Shown here: in pieces, positions 16,391-25,700 of the stretch
Layout of the letters: every line of letters begins with the position of its first letter
Position numbering within the stretch: the first letter of the stretch is position 1
Assembly: GCF_004295585.1 (NCBI RefSeq)
Contig: NZ_AP019400.1
Span: 6,126,001 to 6,190,000 of the forward strand
From: Cohnella abietis
GTDB taxonomy: Bacteria > Bacillota > Bacilli > Paenibacillales > Paenibacillaceae
DNA length: 64,000 bases
Direction of reading: 5' to 3'
The notes under the pieces: generated by a model
Seen by the model: only the letters and a program-made list of their open reading frames with translations
Told to the model about the DNA's origin: nothing
The model's database searches: none
Made by a program: the position numbers and the translations under genes

Positions 16391-16813
16391 TTAGGATTTC
16401 TTAACTTTCGGTCTTTTCGTTCCGTATTTAGAACGAGCTTGTTTCCGGTTGTTAACGCCTGCGGTATCAAGTGCTCCGCGAACGATATGATAACGAACCC
16501 CCGGTAAATCCTTAACCCGGCCTCCACGAACAAGCACAACGCTATGCTCCTGCAGGTTATGTCCGATCCCACCAATGTAGGCAGTGACCTCTACGCGGTT
16601 AGTCAAACGAACCCTCGCGTATTTACGTAGTGCAGAGTTCGGTTTTTTCGGAGTCATGGTTCCTACACGAGTACATACTCCACGTTTCTGAGGAGCACTC
16701 ACTTCTGTTTCAACGCGTTTAAGAGCATTGAACCCTCTTTGAAGTGCAGGTGATTTCGATTTAACGACCTTCGATTGACGGCCTTTACGAACTAGCTGGT
16801 TAATAGTTGGCAT
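16391..16813 (-). CDS. rpsL: 30S ribosomal protein S12
   Basis: A 140-residue S12 at the decoding centre. TPKKPNSALRK holds the lysine equivalent to E. coli Lys42 and GRVKDLPGVRYH the one equivalent to Lys87, both wild type, so streptomycin resistance mutations are absent at these sites. MPTINQLVRKGR is the usual start, with AAGGGGGTGGCATC ahead of it. It is the first intact gene of the str operon. Confidence 0.99.
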   Translation of the reverse strand: MPTINQLVRKGRQSKVVKSKSPALQRGFNALKRVETEVSAPQKRGVCTRVGTMTPKKPNSALRKYARVRLTNRVEVTAYIGGIGHNLQEHSVVLVRGGRVKDLPGVRYHIVRGALDTAGVNNRKQARSKYGTKRPKVKKS

Positions 16814-16856
16814 GATGCCACCCCCTTCCCATAATCGGTAAACATAATTAGTAAAC

Positions 16857-17096
16857 GACTCAATCGATACCCTTTTGCGAAGCCCACAGATCCAGGTGGT
16901 TCATTTTAAGAGACGAGAAAGGGCCCGTCCGGATAGCTCCCCCATTGAAACTACATTTCTCTGGCTGATCTCCGAAACAAACCCGACAATCTATTCCCTC
17001 AACGGTCACGGTCAACGCCGTACCGACTTTAATGTCACACGCTTTGCTTAGGTTCGCACCGTATCGATGTACGTCAGTTTGACGCACGTCTGGCAC
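16857..17096 (-). pseudogene. Probable remnant of rplGB (L7Ae-like protein, ybxF) in the rpsL leader
   Basis: A reading frame of about 78 codons lies in the 5' leader of rpsL. Residues 16-30 (LSKACDIKVGTALTV) resemble the C-terminal LGKACGIEVGAA region of the L7Ae-like protein YbxF, which in Bacillus lies exactly here, between rpoC and rpsL. The N-terminal RNA-binding part is missing: a stop codon precedes the frame, and the only upstream start, a GTG at 17096, lies at the predicted transcription start without a ribosome binding site. Downstream of the match the frame runs on into sequence with no known counterpart (CRVCFGDQPEKC). I read it as a 5'-truncated relic kept as leader RNA; a very small functional protein cannot be excluded. 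Confidence 0.45.
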
Positions 17097-17106
17097 ACAC
17101 TAGGAT

Positions 17107-17135
17107 ATATTATCACTTCCATTTGGGTGTGTCAA
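17107..17135 (-). promoter_or_regulatory. Sigma-A promoter of the str operon
   Basis: Minus-strand TTGACA (17130-17135), 17 bp, TAATAT (17107-17112). Transcription would start near 17100 and give a leader of about 290 nt before rpsL, which holds the rplGB-like remnant. The promoter lies between the ABC transporter and rpsL, so the str operon no longer depends on read-through from rpoBC. Confidence 0.88.
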
Positions 17136-17172
17136 CAATAATGAGATGAATTTTGTGAGATAGAAAATATAT

Positions 17173-17877
17173 TTAGAATAGTCTTTTCTCCATCTGCCTT
17201 ATGAATATCACAAATAATACCGCACTATATACGAATGTAGCAAGCAACGACCAAACCATCTCATAGGACTTAGAAGTTTCATAATTATTAAGGACGTCCA
17301 TTATTCGGTAAACTGGAGGCAGCAGCCATCCTAGAAAAGCGATTTCCGGCGGTACTAGCTTCACAATACCTGCACCTGCCAAGCATAGCACCACCACGAC
17401 GAACAACCCCGCAACAGCATAGCTTAGCTTCTTCACCGTCTTAGAAGTGAATAGGAAGGCCAGAGAAGCGCCCATGAAGGATAGTAGTATATGACTTAGA
17501 CAGCCGCTTATCCCTTCCGATAGGGTTGGAGCTCTCACAAACTTGTTGAAAACAATAGGATACAACACCGTAACTATCGCTAACACTGTCAGAACGCCGA
17601 ATAGAACTACTATTTTGCTTAGATAGTACTTCCTTACACTCCCCATATGCAAAGCTGTTATGAGCTGCTGCACCTCATCCTCAACATCTATGTAACCGTG
17701 CCCTATCCATACGGATATGACGAATAATAAAGTAGCCGTCAATGAATAGCTGGGCATAACAGGATTCGGTACAATACTGTATATAAAAATAATACTGAGG
17801 ACGTAAATGATCAGTGGAGCGATATACTTATGTGACCTGAAATAGTACTTTAAGGAGAATCGCATCGTCTCTGTCAT
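17173..17877 (-). CDS. ABC transporter permease (ABC-2-like, six-helix type)
   Basis: A 234-residue integral membrane protein with about six hydrophobic segments (YIAPLIIYVLSIIFIYSIV, ATLLFVISVWIG, IVVLFGVLTVLAIVTVLYPIVF, ILLSFMGASLAFLF, AGLFVVVVLCLAGAGIV, VWSLLATFVYSAVLFVIFI). The ATG overlaps the stop of the ATP-binding gene (ATGA), so the two are coupled and form one exporter. Substrate not known. The pair sits where rplGB is found in Bacillus, so it is an insertion in a conserved cluster. Confidence 0.8.
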   Translation of the reverse strand: MTETMRFSLKYYFRSHKYIAPLIIYVLSIIFIYSIVPNPVMPSYSLTATLLFVISVWIGHGYIDVEDEVQQLITALHMGSVRKYYLSKIVVLFGVLTVLAIVTVLYPIVFNKFVRAPTLSEGISGCLSHILLSFMGASLAFLFTSKTVKKLSYAVAGLFVVVVLCLAGAGIVKLVPPEIAFLGWLLPPVYRIMDVLNNYETSKSYEMVWSLLATFVYSAVLFVIFIRQMEKRLF

Positions 17878-18743
17878 TTGCTATCCTTCGCTTTCACATT
17901 TTCTACGGACTCAATGGAAGCTCCCGCCTGAAGAAGGGCTTGTAGCAGCTGATCGCTATTTCTCGAATCCACGTGAACAATCCAAAACTGTCCCGCCTTC
18001 CTCTTATGCACTATCCCTTGTAATCCCGCATATTTGTCTACCTCATCAGAATTATTATCTGCATAGGTTATAACTTTGTACGAGATTGGGCTCATTGAAC
18101 CATCGTATTTTCGGATATCGCTAATTATTTGCCCATCCTTAAGCGTTATCACCCTGTCCGCCAGTTGCTCAATCATTTGTGTCTCGTGAGAGGTCGTTAC
18201 TATCGTCATACCTTGATCTTTAAACTGTCCCAAAGCAACTATCAATTGTTCCTGAGTGTGAGCATCCAGCCCTGATAGAGGCTCATCCATGAAAAGGATG
18301 TCCGTAGGCTGCAGCATCGCTTGCATGATATTAATTTTTTGTAGCATTCCTTTGGAAAAATGACGCATTTCTTGTTTGTTCGATGTTTCCAAGCGGAAGA
18401 GCTGACATAATTCTTCAATTCTTTCCTTCAATTCGGGCACATCTACGCCACGAACTCTGCCCATGCTCATTAAATATTCTACTGCTGTGAATCGGAGCTT
18501 AGGGAGCTTATCAGGAGCATAACCGATAGATAAAGCTTTTGCATGCTCGCCCTGCTCTCTCTTCCCTGAATCGATTGTTCCCATGCCGCTCAAGATTTTA
18601 AAAAGCGTGCTTTTACCGGAGCCATTGTGTCCCACAATTACTGTTATTTCGCCTTTATGAATAGATAAGCTGCAGCCATGGAGGACTTCTTTTCCCTCGA
18701 AGCTTCGGCATACATTCTTTAGAGATAGGATAGGTGCTGCCAT
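17874..18743 (-). CDS. ABC transporter ATP-binding protein
   Basis: A 289-residue ATPase. Walker A is GHNGSGKST (about 37-45), the signature is HFSKGMLQK (degenerate LSGGQ), Walker B is DILFMDEPLSGLDAHT, and the H-loop histidine follows in TTSHE. The last 80 or so residues form an extra domain. The ATG at 18743 has GGAGGTAAGTTTG before it; upstream in-frame starts fall into the dispersed repeat and were rejected. It is followed by the permease, with a 4-bp overlap. Substrate unknown. Confidence 0.9.
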   Translation of the reverse strand: MAAPILSLKNVCRSFEGKEVLHGCSLSIHKGEITVIVGHNGSGKSTLFKILSGMGTIDSGKREQGEHAKALSIGYAPDKLPKLRFTAVEYLMSMGRVRGVDVPELKERIEELCQLFRLETSNKQEMRHFSKGMLQKINIMQAMLQPTDILFMDEPLSGLDAHTQEQLIVALGQFKDQGMTIVTTSHETQMIEQLADRVITLKDGQIISDIRKYDGSMSPISYKVITYADNNSDEVDKYAGLQGIVHKRKAGQFWIVHVDSRNSDQLLQALLQAGASIESVENVKAKDSK

Positions 18744-18758
18744 CAAACTTACCTCCAC

Positions 18759-18856
18759 AAGTAAAACGGCTTCGCCGTCCTTAGGACGGCTATACACGTT
18801 TGTATCGAGCAATCAGATAAGTATATAGACGTAGAAATTTATACTTTCTGATAGTC
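18759..18856. repeat. Dispersed palindromic intergenic element, complete copy
   Basis: Starting AAGTAAAACGG, it contains two mutually exclusive hairpins (ACGGC-TTC-GCCGT and GCCGTCC-TTA-GGACGGC), then ACACGTTTGTATCG. A terminal inverted pair follows: ATCAGATAAGTATA at 18812-18825 against TATACTTTCTGAT at 18840-18852. A second, eroded copy of the first half is at 36093-36134, and pieces of the second half at 11698 and 12374. It fills the space between the rpoC terminator and the ABC transporter. No coding capacity. Confidence 0.8.
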
Positions 18857-18895
18857 TAAAAAAACAGGCGGATACCATTGTCGGTATCCGCCTGT
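18857..18895 (-). terminator. Intrinsic terminator of rpoBC
   Basis: A perfect 13-bp stem on the minus strand (ACAGGCGGATACC with GGTATCCGCCTGT) is followed by seven T, 18 bp after the rpoC stop codon. Confidence 0.95.
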
Positions 18896-18913
18896 TGATA
18901 TGTTGTTATTGAA

Positions 18914-21900
18914 CTACTCTACAACTACTGGCTCTAGCTCAGCCGTTTCGTCGGTTTCTTCGTCAAATGGCGATACAACACGAATGTTGCGGTATCTTGC
19001 CATCCCCGTTCCTGCAGGAATGAGTTTTCCGATGATGACGTTCTCCTTGAGTCCGAGCAATCTGTCGACTTTGCCTTTGATAGCAGCATCGGTCAGTACG
19101 CGAGTTGTCTCTTGGAAGGACGCCGCCGATAGGAATGAATCGGTCTCGAGTGAAGCCTTCGTAATACCGAGCAATACAGGACGTGCAACTGCAGGCTCTT
19201 TATCTGAAAGAATTGCTTCACGGTTGGCAGCCTCATATTCGTGAAGATCCACGAAAGCACCAGGAAGAAGAATCGTATCTCCAGGATCAACGATGCGGAT
19301 TTTACGAAGCATCTGCTTGATCATAACCTCGATGTGTTTGTCGTTGATTTCAACACCTTGGTTCCGGTAAACACGTTGAACCTCTTGCAAGATGTAGTTC
19401 TGAACGCCGCGGATACCTTTAATGCGAAGCATTTCCTTAGGATCGATAGAACCATCGGTTAATTCGTCCCCAGCTTCAACCTGCTGCCCTTGAGTAACGC
19501 GAATACGCGAGCCATAGCTGACAGGATATACTTTGGATTCTGCTCCGCCTTGCAATTCGATTTCACGACGATCCTTCGTTTCGCGAATCTCTTTAACAAC
19601 GCCATCAAGCTCGGAGATAATAGCTTGACCTTTCGGGTTCCGAGCTTCGAAAAGCTCCTGGATACGAGGCAAACCTTGTGTAATATCGTCTCCAGCAACA
19701 CCACCGGTATGGAAAGTACGCATCGTGAGCTGTGTTCCTGGCTCTCCGATGGATTGAGCTGCAATAATACCAACAGCTTCACCGATTTCTACTTTCTTAC
19801 CTGTTGCAAGATTGCGGCCGTAACAAAGCTTACAAACACCATGACGGGCGCGGCAGCTGAGTACGGAACGAATCTGCACTTGCTTGATGCCTACGCGGAC
19901 AATTTCTTCCGCTCTAGGCGTATCGATGAGTTCATTGCGGTTAACAATGATTTCACCATCTTCTGGATTGCGGATCGTCGCGAATGCATAACGCCCTTCG
20001 ATACGGTCGAACAGATCCTCAATAACTTCCTTACCATCCTCGATACGGGATACGGAAATCCCCTTATCTGTTCCGCAATCTTCTTCACGAACGATAACAT
20101 CTTGGGCTACGTCAACGAGACGACGTGTCAGGTAACCGGAGTCAGCTGTACGAAGTGCTGTATCGGCAAGACCTTTCCGTGCTCCGTGAGTGGAGATAAA
20201 GTACTCCAAAACGGTCAGACCTTCACGGAAGTTCGATTTGATTGGCAACTCGATAATTCGTCCGGATGGGTTGGCCATCAGACCCCGCATACCGCCCAGC
20301 TGGGTGATCTGCGATTTGTTACCCCGTGCTTTGGAGTCTACCATCAACATAATGTTGTTGTAGCGATCCATGGATTTCATCAAGATCTCAGTAATTTCGT
20401 CTTTCGTTTTACTCCAGATTTCGATAACGCGGTCACGACGCTCTTCATTCGTAATTAGACCACGGCGATATTGAGTCGATACGACCGCAACACGCTCTTC
20501 AGATTTCTTAAGAATCTGATCCTTCTCTTGAGGAACGATAACGTCTGAAACCCCGATTGTAATACCCGCACGAGTTGAATAAGTAAAGCCGAGTTGCTTG
20601 ATATTATCAAGAATAATCGACGTTTTGGTCGTGTGATAGATACGGAAGCATTCACCGATGATATTACCCAAGTACTCTTTACCTACCGCACCAGGAATAA
20701 CAGGATCTTCAATATACTTGCTGATGTCTGCACCCTTGTCGTAGATAAAGTATTTGTCAGGCGTTCCTTTAACCAAGTTCTCTTTTGTTGCTTCATTGAT
20801 GTATGGGAACGTCTCAGGGAAAATCTCGTTGAATATAATTTTACCGATCGTCGTAACAATTAGAGCTTCCTGCTGTTCAGGTGTAAAAGTCTTTTTCTTC
20901 AACTCTTTAACCGGAATGACAACGCGAGCATGAAGTGAAATACCTGTTACGCTGCGTTGATAAGCAGAAATAGCTTCATTGACGTCAGTAAAACGCAAGC
21001 CAGATCCATAGGATTGATTGTTGTCCATTGTCAGGTAGTAACAGCCAAGAACCATATCCTGAGACGGAGTAACAACAGGCTTACCGTCCTTAGGGTTCAA
21101 GATGTTACCGGAAGCTAGCATGAGCAAACGAGCTTCTGCTTGTGCTTCTGCGGACAACGGAACGTGAACTGCCATTTGGTCACCATCGAAATCGGCATTG
21201 TATGCCGTACATACGAGTGGGTGAAGCTTGATCGCACGACCTTCAACAAGGATCGGTTCGAAAGCTTGGATACCAAGTCTATGAAGAGTTGGAGCACGGT
21301 TTAGAAGCACCGGATGTTCCTTGATGACTTCCTCTAGCACATCCCAAACCTCTGGGCTTACACGTTCAACCTTACGCTTAGCGCTCTTAATGTTGTGGGC
21401 AAGACCCTTCAACACAAGCTCCTTCATAACAAACGGCTTGAACAGCTCCAAAGCCATTTCTTTAGGGAGACCGCACTGGTACATTCTCAAGCTAGGTCCA
21501 ACAACGATAACCGAACGTCCGGAGTAATCCACCCGTTTACCTAACAAGTTCTGACGGAAACGGCCTTGTTTACCTTTAAGCATATGACTGAGTGATTTCA
21601 AAGGACGATTACCTGGTCCCGTAACCGGACGACCGCGGCGACCGTTATCGATCAATGCGTCAACGGCTTCCTGAAGCATCCGTTTTTCGTTCTGCACAAT
21701 AATATCCGGAGCGCCAAGATCGAGCAAACGCTTCAAACGATTGTTCCGGTTAATAACACGACGGTACAAATCGTTCAAGTCACTCGTTGCAAAGCGACCT
21801 CCATCCAATTGAACCATTGGACGAAGCTCCGGCGGGATAACGGGAAGCACATCTAGAATCATCCAGTCCGGCAAGTTCCCGGAGTTACGGAAGGATTCTA

Positions 21901-22537
21901 CGACTTCAAGACGTTTAATCGCACGATTACGACGTTGGCCCTGAGCCGTGCGTAAATCTTCTTTAAGCGTCTCTAGCTCACGATCAAGGTCAATATCCTG
22001 AAGCAGTCTTTTGACAGCTTCAGCGCCCATGCCAGCATGGAATGCATAGCCATACTTGTCACGGTAGCTGCGATATTCCTTCTCAGAGAGTAATTGCTTT
22101 CTCTCCAAAGGTGTATCTCCTGGATCCGTTACAACGTAGGATGCGAAGTATATAATCTCTTCCAGAGAACGTGGGGACATATCAAGAGCAAGTCCCATAC
22201 GGCTTGGAATACCTTTGAAGTACCAAATATGCGAGACCGGAGCGGCTAATTCAATATGACCCATCCGCTCACGACGTACCTTAGCACGAGTTACTTCAAC
22301 ACCGCAACGGTCACAAACTACGCCTTTATAACGAACGCGCTTGTATTTACCGCAATGACATTCCCAGTCCTTAGTAGGTCCGAAAATTTTCTCGCAGAAC
22401 AAGCCTTCTTTTTCCGGCTTCAATGTCCGGTAGTTTATCGTTTCCGGCTTCTTGACTTCGCCTCTCGACCAAGACCGAATCTTATCCGGGGAAGCCAAAC
22501 CGATTTTCATGAACTCAAAGTTATTGACGTCTAACAA
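18914..22537 (-). CDS. rpoC: DNA-directed RNA polymerase subunit beta'
   Basis: A 1207-residue beta' subunit, close to the B. subtilis length. The N-terminal zinc site (CHCGKYKRVRYKGVVCDRCGVE), the catalytic NADFDGDQMAVH loop with three aspartates (about residues 447-454), and the second zinc cluster (CGT...CRARHGVCKLCYG) are intact. The trigger loop region MRTFHTGGVAGDDITQGLPR is present. It follows rpoB after an unusually long gap of 204 bp, is preceded by GGAGGGCTTGC, and is followed by a terminator. Confidence 0.99.
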   Translation of the reverse strand: MLDVNNFEFMKIGLASPDKIRSWSRGEVKKPETINYRTLKPEKEGLFCEKIFGPTKDWECHCGKYKRVRYKGVVCDRCGVEVTRAKVRRERMGHIELAAPVSHIWYFKGIPSRMGLALDMSPRSLEEIIYFASYVVTDPGDTPLERKQLLSEKEYRSYRDKYGYAFHAGMGAEAVKRLLQDIDLDRELETLKEDLRTAQGQRRNRAIKRLEVVESFRNSGNLPDWMILDVLPVIPPELRPMVQLDGGRFATSDLNDLYRRVINRNNRLKRLLDLGAPDIIVQNEKRMLQEAVDALIDNGRRGRPVTGPGNRPLKSLSHMLKGKQGRFRQNLLGKRVDYSGRSVIVVGPSLRMYQCGLPKEMALELFKPFVMKELVLKGLAHNIKSAKRKVERVSPEVWDVLEEVIKEHPVLLNRAPTLHRLGIQAFEPILVEGRAIKLHPLVCTAYNADFDGDQMAVHVPLSAEAQAEARLLMLASGNILNPKDGKPVVTPSQDMVLGCYYLTMDNNQSYGSGLRFTDVNEAISAYQRSVTGISLHARVVIPVKELKKKTFTPEQQEALIVTTIGKIIFNEIFPETFPYINEATKENLVKGTPDKYFIYDKGADISKYIEDPVIPGAVGKEYLGNIIGECFRIYHTTKTSIILDNIKQLGFTYSTRAGITIGVSDVIVPQEKDQILKKSEERVAVVSTQYRRGLITNEERRDRVIEIWSKTKDEITEILMKSMDRYNNIMLMVDSKARGNKSQITQLGGMRGLMANPSGRIIELPIKSNFREGLTVLEYFISTHGARKGLADTALRTADSGYLTRRLVDVAQDVIVREEDCGTDKGISVSRIEDGKEVIEDLFDRIEGRYAFATIRNPEDGEIIVNRNELIDTPRAEEIVRVGIKQVQIRSVLSCRARHGVCKLCYGRNLATGKKVEIGEAVGIIAAQSIGEPGTQLTMRTFHTGGVAGDDITQGLPRIQELFEARNPKGQAIISELDGVVKEIRETKDRREIELQGGAESKVYPVSYGSRIRVTQGQQVEAGDELTDGSIDPKEMLRIKGIRGVQNYILQEVQRVYRNQGVEINDKHIEVMIKQMLRKIRIVDPGDTILLPGAFVDLHEYEAANREAILSDKEPAVARPVLLGITKASLETDSFLSAASFQETTRVLTDAAIKGKVDRLLGLKENVIIGKLIPAGTGMARYRNIRVVSPFDEETDETAELEPVVVE

Positions 22538-22741
22538 GGAGCAAGCCCTCCTTCATCGTTGCTAAGATTTCAGATCTTAACGACGGCCCCTAAGGCCCGG
22601 CGTCATGCGACTGCAGCACATAGCGTATGCTAAGCGGCTTACAGCAGCACTTCTGACATTGGAGGCGGGCGCTCGGAAGCGCCCGTCCAATTCTACTAGT
22701 ACTTCACGTTACGCGACGTGTGGACGTGCTACGCAACAGTA

Positions 22742-25700
22742 CTATTCGACACCGACTTCTGTACCCTCGAGATTAAGGTTTAGCTTATCTCCCGTGGCAT
22801 CGTCCTCGTCGTCCATTTCCTTCATTTCGATCTCCTGCTCATCTCCGGACAAGATTTTAACATCCATACCGAGACTTTGGAGTTCCTTAATCAATACCTT
22901 GAACGATTCTGGAACACCCGGCTCCGGCACGTTCTCGCCTTTGACAATCGATTCGTAGGTTTTGACACGACCGACGACATCATCTGATTTGACGGTCAAT
23001 ATTTCTTGAAGCGTATAGGCAGCGCCATAAGCCTCCAATGCCCAAACCTCCATCTCCCCGAAACGTTGACCACCGAACTGAGCTTTACCACCCAGCGGCT
23101 GTTGTGTAACGAGAGAGTAAGGTCCAGTAGAACGAGCATGGATTTTGTCGTCGACCATATGCGCAAGCTTGATCATATACATGACACCAACAGTAACTTC
23201 ACGTTCAAACAATTCACCTGAACGTCCATCACGCAGCTGCCATTTACCGTTACGTTTCATACCGGCTTCTTCCATAGCATCGAATACATCCGTTTCACGC
23301 GCTCCGTCGAATACAGGCGTAGCAGAGTGAATGCCAAGGATCTTACAAGCCATTCCTAAGTGAACTTCCAGTACTTGACCGATGTTCATCCGAGAAGGTA
23401 CGCCGAGCGGGTTAAGAACAACTTGAACCGGAGTGCCATCTGGAAGGAAAGGCATATCTTCTTCCGGCAGGATACGAGCGATAACCCCTTTGTTACCATG
23501 ACGTCCAGCCATTTTATCGCCTTCGGAAATTTTCCGTTTTTGTGCGATGTAAGCACGGACCAGTTGGTTAACGCCAGGAGGAAGCTCATCACCGTTCTCA
23601 CGGGTAAACACTTTAACGTCGACTACGATTCCGTCTGTACCATGCGGTACGCGAAGAGAGGTATCACGGACTTCACGAGCCTTCTCTCCAAAAATCGCGT
23701 GCAACAAGCGTTCTTCAGCTGTAAGCTCTGTTACACCCTTAGGTGTAACTTTACCTACGAGGATATCACCTGCGCTAATTTCAGCACCGACACGGATAAT
23801 TCCACGCTCATCAAGATTGCGAAGCGCGTCTTCCCCGACGTTCGGAATATCACGAGTGATCTCTTCAGGTCCGAGCTTAGTATCACGGGCTTCTGATTCA
23901 TATTCCTCAATGTGAATTGAAGTATAGACATCTTCCCGAACTAGCTTCTCGGACAACAAGATAGCATCCTCATAGTTGTAGCCTTCCCAAGTCATGAAGG
24001 CAACGACAACGTTGCGACCAAGCGCTAGCTCGCCCGTATCCGTTGAAGGTCCATCAGCCATAATGTCGCCTTTTTTAATAATTTCTCCGCGACGAACAAG
24101 TGGCCTTTGGTTAATGCACGTTCCTTGGTTAGAACGCATAAACTTCTGAAGCTTGTATTTAACGATATCGCCTCTGACTTCTTTGCCTTCGATTATCTCA
24201 ACTCGACGCAATTGGATTTCATTGGCAGAAACTCTTTCGATGAATCCGTCATATTTGGACACAATACATACCCCGGAGTCTTTAGCAGACTTGTGCTCCA
24301 TTCCTGTACCAACGAATGGTGCTTCCGGTATTAACAACGGAACGGCTTGACGTTGCATGTTAGATCCCATGAGCGCACGGTTGGAGTCATCGTTCTCGAG
24401 GAACGGTATCATCGCTGTAGCGACAGACACAACCTGCTTAGGGGATACATCCATGTAGTCAACGCGATCGCTCGGCATTGTGATGATATTATCGGTCTGT
24501 TTGTTATAACGGACAATAATATTTTCGTCTGTGAAAGACTTGTCAGGGTTCAACTGTGCATTCGCTTGCGCGATGATATAATTGTCCTCTTCATCAGCCG
24601 TCATGTAGACGATGTCATCCGTAACCCGGTTTGTATGAGGATCGACTTTACGATAAGGTGCCTCGATAAAGCCATACTCGTTAATCCGTGCGAAGGAAGA
24701 CAAGGAGTTGATCAATCCGATGTTCGGTCCTTCTGGTGTCTCGATTGGACACATACGGCCATAGTGGGAGTGATGGACGTCACGAACTTCGAAGCCCGCG
24801 CGTTCCCGAGTCAAACCACCAGGTCCGAGAGCCGATAGACGACGCTTATGCGTCAATTCTGCAAGCGGATTGGTTTGATCCATAAATTGGGACAATTGAG
24901 AGGATCCGAAGAACTCTTTAATTGCCGCAATAACAGGACGAATATTGATTAGCGCCTGAGGCGTAATGGCATTCTGATCCTGAATGGACATTCTTTCCCG
25001 TACAACCCGTTCCATCCGGGACAAGCCGATACGGAATTGATTTTGCAGCAATTCTCCAACAGAGCGGAGACGACGGTTACCCAAGTGATCGATATCATCT
25101 GTGTTACCGACGGATTGCAGCAAATTCATGAAGTAGTTAATAGACGAGATAATGTCCGCAGGCGTAATATTCTTCACCGACTTATCGATGATGCCGTTGG
25201 AAATAACCTTAACTACTTTTCCATCTTCTAAAGGCGAGTAGATGCTGACGGATTGCAAAGGAATATCCTCTGACTCGTAAACGCCACCCGTTACCCGATA
25301 GTTTTTGAACCCTACGTTTTTCTCAAGCATAGGGAGAATTTGATCCAACAATCTGCGATCAATCATTTGTCCAGCTTCAGCTATGATCTCTCCAGTGGAT
25401 GGATCTACAAGCGTTTCCGCTAGGCGCTGGTTGAACAAACGGTTTTTGATATGCAGCTTTTTATTAACCTTGTAACGTCCTACGTTTGCTAGGTCGTAAC
25501 GCTTCGGATCGAAGAAGCGTGCAATTAGCAAGCTGCGAGCATTATCCAAAGTTGGCGGTTCACCTGGACGAAGACGCTCGTAGATTTCAATGAGCGCTTT
25601 CTCAGTAGAATCCGTATTGTCCTTCTCAAGCGTATTGCGGATGTAGTCATCTTGTCCTAGCAAATCCAGAATTTCTGCATCAGTTCCAAAGCCCAAAGAG

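Noticed and set aside
19490..20458. Long plus-strand frame (322 codons) inside rpoC
   Set aside because: Antisense to the conserved rpoC gene; composition follows from rpoC codon use. The same applies to long antisense frames in rplX-rplN, rpoB, fusA and tuf.
24839..24905. Rifampicin resistance mutation in rpoB
   Set aside because: The Q, D, H and S positions of the resistance region read as wild type in FMDQTNPL, THKRRL and RRLSALGP.
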